Below are positions 7,126-11,781 of a stretch of 11,781 nucleotides of DNA, one piece after another. Under the pieces are notes generated by a model. That model saw nothing but the letters and a program-made list of their open reading frames with translations. It made no database searches and was not told the DNA's origin. Positions within the stretch are counted from its first letter, which is position 1, and every line of letters starts with the position of its first letter. The translations under genes and the position numbers were made by a program. Source of the stretch: an uncultured Clostridia bacterium (GTDB lineage: Bacteria > Bacillota > Clostridia > Saccharofermentanales > DTU023); contig CAMYEY010000039.1 in NCBI GenBank assembly GCA_947254895.1, positions 1-11,781 on the forward strand, given 5' to 3'.

Positions 7126-7983
7126 ATGATCAAAGATTACAAAAACCAAGTAGCAGTTATCACCGGAGCAGGTAATGGTATCGGCCGGGCCTTAGCCCTA
7201 GGAATGGCCGACAAAGGTGCCAAACTTCTCTTAGTAGATATTGAAGGCGATGATGTTGAAGCGGTCGCTAAGGAAATTAAAGAAAAGGGTGGCGAAGCCG
7301 TAGCCCTCCAAGCCGATGTCAGCTTGCCTGAGGAGTGCGACAAAATCTTTTCAACCACGATGGATACCTATGGTCGTTGCGATATCCTAGTTAACAATGC
7401 CGGTGTTTCGGCTTTGGGAGAACTGAATCAATTTACAGAAAAAGACCTGCACTGGGTTACCTCTGTCAATTATTTTGCCCATGTTTATATGATGAAACGT
7501 TTTATTCCCCAGATGATCGAACAGGGCAACCACTGCCAGATCTTAAATGTATGTTCCATTGCCGGGATTATTACATCTCATTCAGCACCCCTCTATTTCT
7601 CAACGAAACATGCTGCAGTTGCCTTGTCCGAAGCTACCTATAAGTGGCTGAAAAACATCAAAGCGGATATTGATATCGCTGTCTTCTGCCCAGGTTTTGT
7701 CCAGACCAAAATGTATGAAACCGACAAGCATAGGCCAGAGAGATTTAAAATTGCTGATGAACCTTGGTACCATAGCGAAACCTATAAAAAATATTCTGCC
7801 TTCAACCGTCAGGTTCTTGAGTCCGGTAAGACACTGGAAGAAGTTATTCCTGAAGTCTTCACAGCCTTGTCTAAAGACCAGTTCTATATTCTAACCCATG
7901 ACCAGTACGATACTTTAATCAGAAAACAGGGTGAATTTGAAGCTGATAAGGTTAAACCGATTGACTATGCTGATGTTCAGTAA
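7126..7983 (+). CDS. Short-chain dehydrogenase/reductase (SDR), NAD-preferring
   Basis: A 285-residue classical SDR. The Rossmann glycine motif TGAGNGIG is at 13-20. Asp38 ends the second strand (LLLVDIE), which usually favours NAD(H) over NADP(H). NNAG is at 90-93, the catalytic Ser is Ser144 (NVCSIAG), the YxxxK pair is Tyr157/Lys161, and PG is at 189-190. The family interconverts alcohols and ketones in the cytoplasm. A C-terminal part of roughly 90 residues after PG (substrate-binding lobe and tail) makes it somewhat longer than the common 250-residue form. ATG 7126 is chosen because AAAGGAAG lies about 8 nt upstream; an in-frame ATG at 7081 lies in a duplicated leader segment. It is first of three co-directional genes, with 72 bp to the next. 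Together with the downstream ene-reductase-type flavoenzyme it recalls gut anaerobe pathways that reduce ring or enoyl compounds, but the substrate is unknown. Confidence 0.93.
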   Translation: MIKDYKNQVAVITGAGNGIGRALALGMADKGAKLLLVDIEGDDVEAVAKEIKEKGGEAVALQADVSLPEECDKIFSTTMDTYGRCDILVNNAGVSALGELNQFTEKDLHWVTSVNYFAHVYMMKRFIPQMIEQGNHCQILNVCSIAGIITSHSAPLYFSTKHAAVALSEATYKWLKNIKADIDIAVFCPGFVQTKMYETDKHRPERFKIADEPWYHSETYKKYSAFNRQVLESGKTLEEVIPEVFTALSKDQFYILTHDQYDTLIRKQGEFEADKVKPIDYADVQ

Positions 7984-8055
7984 AGGTCAATAGAGAAATC
8001 AACCCTAAGCTATATGATAAAACATGCACTTTAAGCTGCAACTGGAGGAAGATAT

Positions 8056-8565
8056 ATGAACGAACAAGACAAGGCAAAAAAGATGGGCAATACATTTCGC
8101 CTGCTTCTATTCTTATGGATCATCGTAGCAAATGTGATTTTGCTTCTGCTCAAAATACCCTATAGCTACCTCATCTTTATGGGTAACATCATGATGTTTA
8201 CTATGGCCGGAGATGACTTTGTCTATAAGCTGAAAAGCGTTACACTTGGTGGCCTGGTCGGTATGCTTTTAACCTACCTGGTCAGTCTAGGTATTGCAAA
8301 AGCAAGCCCCATCCTAGGAGCTTTTCCAGCTTTCCTACTTGGCTTGGCTATCGGGGTTTTCATCCTAATTTACCTGCACCCCAAGGCTCCCATGTTTTTG
8401 AACAATGTCGGCTTTTTATACCTGACTATCTGTGCGGCCAATAGCGAAGCCTTCATGTCTGATTTCCCAAAATTCCTACTGGTTTTCCTAGTAGGTGGGC
8501 TTTGCTTTAACGTCGTCAGCTTACTTATCCTAAAGGCGGTGAAAAACCACTACGCAAAGCTTTAG
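8056..8565 (+). CDS. Small polytopic membrane protein of unknown function
   Basis: A 169-residue, strongly hydrophobic protein with five or six membrane segments near residues 14-33, 37-51, 62-80, 87-107, 114-128 and 138-160. The N-terminus is short and charged (MNEQDKAKKM) and the C-terminus is basic (KAVKNHYAKL). GGAGGAA ends about 6 nt before ATG 8056, giving a strong ribosome site. Length and layout resemble the DUF1097-type small inner-membrane proteins, but I see no decisive motif, so that is only a suggestion. Its place between a dehydrogenase (72 bp upstream) and a flavoenzyme (120 bp downstream) suggests a role in moving the pathway's substrate or product, or another membrane-linked function. 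Confidence 0.85.
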   Translation: MNEQDKAKKMGNTFRLLLFLWIIVANVILLLLKIPYSYLIFMGNIMMFTMAGDDFVYKLKSVTLGGLVGMLLTYLVSLGIAKASPILGAFPAFLLGLAIGVFILIYLHPKAPMFLNNVGFLYLTICAANSEAFMSDFPKFLLVFLVGGLCFNVVSLLILKAVKNHYAKL

Positions 8566-8601
8566 TCTATTGAGTATCAAAGCCCAGAATAGGGTAAGCA
8601 G

Positions 8602-8631
8602 GTAAGGGTAGAGGCCTTGTAAAGGCCTTAC
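8602..8631 (+). promoter_or_regulatory. Competing hairpins in the gap before the flavoenzyme gene
   Basis: AGGCCTT (8612-8618) and AAGGCCT (8622-8628) form a perfect 7-bp stem with a 3-nt loop. GTAAGG (8602-8607) can instead pair with CCTTAC (8626-8631), overlapping the right arm of the first stem. No T-run follows, so it is not a simple terminator. It may be an RNA processing or stability element within the operon. Confidence 0.4.
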
Positions 8632-8685
8632 AGAGGTCAAAAGAAAAATTTATAAGTGTAAGGTTGCGTTAAAAAGGAGAGAACT

Positions 8686-10629
8686 ATGCAAAAACAAATG
8701 CTTTTTCAGCCAGGAAAAATTGGCAGAGTACATTTGAGAAACAGAATTGTATTGCCGGCCATGGGCACAGGTTATGCTGAAGCCAATGGCGATGCAGGTA
8801 AAAAACTGATCAGTTACTACGAAGCAAGAGCCAAAGGCGGCTGCGGCCTCATTATCACCGAAATTTGCCGGGTTGATGATGAACATGGTGTGGGGATGCC
8901 TAATCAAATGGCCCTAACCAAGCTTCACCATGTCTATGCCCTAGAAAATTTGGTGGAGGCTGTTCACCGTCAAGGATCAAAAGTCTTTGTCCAACTTCAC
9001 CACCCAGGCAGGCAGACCAAGTCATACTTGATGGAGGGGCGGGACGTTGTTGCCCCCAGCGCTATCCCTTGTCAGGTGACTGGCGGCGAACCCCGTGCCT
9101 TGACCTTGGAAGAATGTAAGGGCCTCGTTAAAAAGTTTGTGACTTCGGCAAAGTATGCCCAGATGGCTGGTGCAGATGGAATTGAACTCCACGCTGCCCA
9201 CGGTTATCTTCTCAATCAATTTTTGAGCCCGCATACAAACCACCGGACTGATGAATATGGCGGTAGTTTTGAAAAGAGACTCCGCTTCATCACAGAAATT
9301 ATTATGGGGATTAAGTCGGTTTGCCCCGGACTGCCAATCAGTGTGAGACTGAGTGCTGATGAGTTTATCGAAGACGGTAACCACCTGGAAGATACAGTCA
9401 AAGTAGCCCAAGCCTTGGAAAAACTAGGAGTAGATGCCCTCAATATTAGCTGCGGAACTTATGAGAGCGGGATTACGATCATTGAGCCTTACAATATCCC
9501 AGAAGGTTGGAAGGGCAATCTGGCCACTGGTATCAAGCAGGCGGTTAAAATTCCGGTCATCGCTGTCAATAATGTTAAACGACCAAGCGTCGCAGAAAAC
9601 ATGTTGGAGTCTGGTGTCTGTGACTTTGTCGCCCTAGCTAGAGCCCAACTGGTTGATCCGGACTTTGGTAACAAGGCCTACCACGGTGACGATGCTGAAA
9701 TCTGTAAATGTATCGGCTGCCTCTACTGCTTCAAAGAGATCAATGCCCTCCACCGTCTTAAATGTGCGGTCAATCCAAAACTTGGCCGTGAGGACCTTTA
9801 TCCCGACCTCAAGCCCTGTGGCCAAGGTCGCAAGGTTGTAGTTGTCGGTGGTGGCCCGGCTGGTATGCAAGCAGCAATCACCTTGGCTGACCGAGACTTT
9901 AAGGTAAAGCTTTACGAAGCCAGAGAAGAACTCGGCGGAGCCCTTAACATGGCCTCCTTAGCCAATAAAAAAGACCTGATTAAGGAATATCGTGACTACC
10001 TTGTCCGCCAAGTTGAAAAACGGGATATTGAGTTAGTTCTAGGCCAAGAAGCCAGCATCGAAACAGTCATTGCTGACAAACCTTATGCTGTCTTCCTGAC
10101 AGTCGGTGGCCGCCCGCTGGTCTTCCAAGTCCCCGGCCTAGATTCGGTCGAATATCTGGTTTGGGACAAGGTCCTTCGCGAACAGATTAGACCTCAGGGC
10201 AAAAAGGTGGTTGTCATCGGTGGCGGCGTTACTGGCCTAGAAGTTGCCGAACTCCTTGCCGAACCTTCCCTCAAAAACCAGATAAGAGTCGTCGAGATGA
10301 AACCCGAAGTAGCCGACTCAGTCTATCCTTCGGTTAAATACCACCTGGTCAAAACCCTCAAGGAACTCCAAGTGGAAATCTCTGTTAACCAAAAATTGAT
10401 TTCTGCAGAGCCCGGCCACATTACGGTTGAAGATGTCAAGTCCGGTGAAAAATCTCAAATCCCTTGTGATGTCCTGGTAATGGCAACCGGCGTTAGCCCC
10501 CAACAAGACCTGGCCGACGATTATCATAGAGAATTTGAACGGGTCTTTACTTGTGGCGATGTCAACAAAGCCGGTTCTGTCCTAGAAGCAACCTCCTGGG
10601 CCTACGAAAGTGCTATGTGCCTGGAGTAA
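8686..10629 (+). CDS. Old Yellow Enzyme-type FMN/FAD/iron-sulfur oxidoreductase (2,4-dienoyl-CoA reductase/enoate reductase family)
   Basis: A 647-residue cytoplasmic flavoenzyme with the three-part plan of FadH, clostridial enoate reductases and BaiCD/BaiH. Residues 1-330 are the FMN-binding TIM barrel, with LFQPGKIGRVHLRNRIVLPA at 6-25, QLHHPGRQ at 103-110, HAAHGYLLNQFLSPHTNHR at 169-187 (His172 and Tyr174 as likely active-site residues) and DEYGGS at 189-194. A [4Fe-4S] cluster follows: Cys342, 345, 348 and 360, with Cys340 nearby. An FAD-binding VVVVGGGPAG motif is at 384-393, an NAD(P)-binding VVVIGGGVTG at 508-517, and TCGDVNKAG at 622-630 is the late FAD contact. Such enzymes pass electrons from NAD(P)H through FAD and iron-sulfur to FMN to reduce an activated C=C bond. 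AAGGAG lies about 9 nt before ATG 8686. It is last of the three-gene run; a strong terminator follows 98 nt after the stop. The exact substrate cannot be read from the sequence. Confidence 0.94.
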   Translation: MQKQMLFQPGKIGRVHLRNRIVLPAMGTGYAEANGDAGKKLISYYEARAKGGCGLIITEICRVDDEHGVGMPNQMALTKLHHVYALENLVEAVHRQGSKVFVQLHHPGRQTKSYLMEGRDVVAPSAIPCQVTGGEPRALTLEECKGLVKKFVTSAKYAQMAGADGIELHAAHGYLLNQFLSPHTNHRTDEYGGSFEKRLRFITEIIMGIKSVCPGLPISVRLSADEFIEDGNHLEDTVKVAQALEKLGVDALNISCGTYESGITIIEPYNIPEGWKGNLATGIKQAVKIPVIAVNNVKRPSVAENMLESGVCDFVALARAQLVDPDFGNKAYHGDDAEICKCIGCLYCFKEINALHRLKCAVNPKLGREDLYPDLKPCGQGRKVVVVGGGPAGMQAAITLADRDFKVKLYEAREELGGALNMASLANKKDLIKEYRDYLVRQVEKRDIELVLGQEASIETVIADKPYAVFLTVGGRPLVFQVPGLDSVEYLVWDKVLREQIRPQGKKVVVIGGGVTGLEVAELLAEPSLKNQIRVVEMKPEVADSVYPSVKYHLVKTLKELQVEISVNQKLISAEPGHITVEDVKSGEKSQIPCDVLVMATGVSPQQDLADDYHREFERVFTCGDVNKAGSVLEATSWAYESAMCLE

Positions 10630-10727
10630 AGCAAGACTTTTTCCAACTTAGGGGTTTGGACGTTTGAGTTCTTTAACCCTTTGCTCTGATATGGGGCTGG
10701 TATTGGTCCAGTATTGGCAATAATAAC

Positions 10728-10767
10728 AAGACGGTAACTTCTTATTTGTTACCGTCTTTCTTTTTTT
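10728..10767 (+). terminator. Rho-independent terminator of the dehydrogenase-flavoenzyme gene run
   Basis: A perfect 11-bp stem, AAGACGGTAAC (10728-10738) with GTTACCGTCTT (10748-10758), has a 9-nt loop and is followed by TCTTTTTTT. It lies 98 nt after the flavoenzyme stop codon. It is one unit of the dispersed repeat, recruited as or derived from a terminator. Confidence 0.8.
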
Positions 10768-10965
10768 GACCGGATCAGCCCTTAGCCTGGCTATTCTAAC
10801 AAGATGGTAATTTTAAAATCCTTACCATTTTAACTTTCCAACCAGATCAGCCCCCGATCTGGCCATTTTAGCAAGATCGTAACTCCAAAATCTTTACCGT
10901 CTTATCGTTCCAACCAGCCAAAGCCCAACAGTGGCCATTTTAGCAAGACGGTAACTTTATTAACC
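10728..10965 (+). repeat. Dispersed palindromic repeat, locus 3 (tandem array, about 3.5 units, 72-73 nt period)
   Basis: Left arms start at 10728 (AAGACGGTAAC), 10801 (AAGATGGTAA), 10873 (AAGATCGTAAC) and 10945 (AAGACGGTAAC), spaced 73, 72 and 72 nt. The first three are paired with right arms of the TTACCRTCTT type; the fourth lacks an intact right arm. Between hairpins lies a second inverted repeat, clearest at CCAGATC (10842-10848) with GATCTGG (10856-10862), followed by GGCCATTTTAGC before the next unit. The same composition and orientation occur at 6588-6690, and the reverse orientation at 2571-2695. Confidence 0.85.
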
Positions 10966-11055
10966 TTGCTATTCTGAAAAATAAAGGCTAAGCGAGGGAT
11001 AAATTTCAAAGTTGTAACAAAAGAAACTAACAATGCTTTCAAATGAAAGAAAAAA

Positions 11056-11084
11056 TTGACACAAGACAAAAACATTTATAATAT
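11056..11084 (+). promoter_or_regulatory. Promoter of the glycyl radical enzyme gene
   Basis: A perfect -35 TTGACA (11056-11061) is followed by TATAAT (11077-11082, 15-nt spacer) or, at optimal 17-nt spacing, TAATAT (11079-11084). The palindrome CTTTC-AAAT-GAAAG ends 6 nt upstream of the -35 and may be a regulator site. Transcription from here would leave a leader of about 150 nt. Confidence 0.7.
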
Positions 11085-11130
11085 GATGACAGAAATATAG
11101 TATTTATATTTTGGTGCAGCAGAGTCTTAC

Positions 11131-11234
11131 TTGCCATATGGTGATACTAGGCAATAGCTGGAGATAACTTCCATCTACATGATAGTTAGCAGGCAACAGA
11201 TGAAGCGAAACTCATATCTACATCATATGGGAGG
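11131..11234 (+). promoter_or_regulatory. Structured 5' leader of the glycyl radical enzyme gene
   Basis: CCATATGGTG (11134-11143) can pair over 10 bp (one G-U) with CATCATATGG (11221-11230), whose last two bases begin the GGGAGG ribosome site. Inside lie TGGAG/TTCCA (11159-11163 and 11169-11173) and CATCT/AGATG (11172-11176 and 11198-11202), which overlap by two bases and so would compete. TTGCC (11131-11135) could instead pair with either of two GGCAA copies (11149-11153, 11192-11196). No known riboswitch class was recognised. Confidence 0.4.
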
Positions 11235-11240
11235 AAAACT

Positions 11241-11781
11241 ATGGAAGATATTAGCCGTTTTGGTCAATTAACTGAGAGAATGCAAAGTTATCGTGAAGAT
11301 ATTTTATCAACTAAACCTTATATAGATGCTGAAAGAGCTTTGCTTGCGACCGAAGCTTATGAAGAACATTGGAGCAAGCCGGCGGTTATGAAGCGTGCCC
11401 TAATGCTCGAAAATATTCTAGAAAAAATGACCATCTATATTGAAGAAGAGTCCTTGCTTGCTGGTAACCAGGCGACTAAGAATCGCAATGCACCCATCTT
11501 CCCTGAATACACCTTAAAATTTGTTTTGGAAGAATTAGACCTATTTGAAAAACGTGACGGTGATGTTTTCTATATCACGGAAGAAACGAAGGAACAGTTG
11601 AGGGCGATAGCACCGTTCTGGCACAACAAAACCTTGCGTGATGTCGGTTTTGCTCTTTTCCCGGAAGAAGTAAATGTCTATATGGAAACAGGCTTTTTCG
11701 GCATGGAAGGCAAGCTCAACTCAGGAGATGCCCATATAGCTGTTGACTACGAGGGCGTTTTGACAAATGGCTTAAAAGGTT
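11241..11781 (+). CDS. Glycyl radical enzyme, pyruvate formate-lyase/glycerol dehydratase-like (N-terminal part, gene cut by right edge)
   Basis: 180 codons are visible, open to the right edge. The N-terminal pattern is that of the PFL-like domain of non-PFL glycyl radical enzymes: RMQSYREDILSTKP at 13-26, ERALLATEAYEEHWSKP at 31-47, the helix leading to ILEKMTIYIEEESLLAGNQ and APIFPEYTLKFVLEELD, then FWHNKTLRD and SGDAHIAVDYEGVLTNGLKG near the end. The family uses a C-terminal glycyl radical and an active-site cysteine to cleave or dehydrate small substrates (choline, glycerol, propanediol, hydroxyproline, isethionate, arylacetates). Both diagnostic parts lie beyond the window, so the reaction cannot be assigned. 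A radical-SAM activating enzyme would be expected downstream. ATG 11241 follows GGGAGG by 6 nt. The gene has its own promoter and structured leader, and lies 611 bp after the flavoenzyme. Confidence 0.9.
   Translation, partial: MEDISRFGQLTERMQSYREDILSTKPYIDAERALLATEAYEEHWSKPAVMKRALMLENILEKMTIYIEEESLLAGNQATKNRNAPIFPEYTLKFVLEELDLFEKRDGDVFYITEETKEQLRAIAPFWHNKTLRDVGFALFPEEVNVYMETGFFGMEGKLNSGDAHIAVDYEGVLTNGLKG

Larger units (their letters stand above)
10630..11240. other. 611-bp intergenic region with terminator, repeat array, promoter and long leader
   Basis: No gene is visible. It starts with about 98 nt of featureless sequence, then a terminator that is also the first unit of a 72-nt repeat array (10728-10965), an AT-rich stretch with the palindrome CTTTC-AAAT-GAAAG (11036-11049), a promoter (11056-11084) and a roughly 150-nt leader with secondary structure before the glycyl radical enzyme gene. 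Confidence 0.75.

Noticed and set aside
10728..10965. Regularly spaced repeats considered as a CRISPR array
   Set aside because: Spacers between arms are themselves conserved across units and loci, and the 72-nt unit contains two hairpins; this is a tandem repeat, not CRISPR, and no cas gene is present.
11012..11020. TTGTAACAA considered as a Rex or Fnr-type redox site
   Set aside because: The arms are only 4 nt with a single-base spacer and do not fit the longer Rex or Fnr consensus.

Overview
The window looks like chromosome of a low-to-moderate GC Gram-positive bacterium (Bacillota) with anaerobic metabolism. The evidence is strong AGGAGG-type ribosome binding sites, a PucR/CdaR-type regulator, a peptidase U32 protein, a membrane-anchored S11 D-Ala-D-Ala carboxypeptidase and, at the right edge, a glycyl radical enzyme, a class that only works without oxygen. 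The genus cannot be named from sequence alone. No rRNA, tRNA, insertion sequence or CRISPR array was seen.

Layout. (1) 1-936, minus strand: peptidase U32 family gene, cut by the left edge. (2) 1229-2530, plus: MFS transporter preceded by an unusual 9-nt tandem repeat. (3) 2786-4135, plus: PucR/CdaR-like regulator. (4) 4282-5211, plus: an AT-rich D-Ala-D-Ala carboxypeptidase gene. (5) 5256-6452, minus: a second MFS transporter, resembling fucose-permease-type proteins. (6) 6453-7125: a 673-bp divergent intergenic region full of palindromes and repeats. (7) 7126-10629, plus: three co-directional genes, a short-chain dehydrogenase, a small polytopic membrane protein and a 647-residue Old Yellow Enzyme/2,4-dienoyl-CoA reductase-type iron-sulfur flavoenzyme. 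(8) 10630-11240: terminator, tandem repeat array, promoter and structured leader. (9) 11241 to the right edge: N-terminal 180 residues of a glycyl radical enzyme.

How the genes may work together. The dehydrogenase, membrane protein, ene-reductase-type flavoenzyme and glycyl radical enzyme read in one direction and suggest an anaerobic pathway for a small carbon compound: radical cleavage or dehydration, reduction of an unsaturated intermediate, and oxidation or reduction of an alcohol/ketone. The membrane protein or the flanking MFS transporters could move substrate. The substrate is unknown. The link between the glycyl radical enzyme and the other three genes is inferred from adjacency, because a terminator and a separate promoter lie between them.

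The most distinctive non-coding signal is a dispersed repeat with the arms AAGAYGGTAA / TTACCRTCTT and a 72-73 nt period. It occurs in three separate intergenic regions (2571-2695, 6588-6690, 10728-10965), and one copy doubles as a rho-independent terminator.
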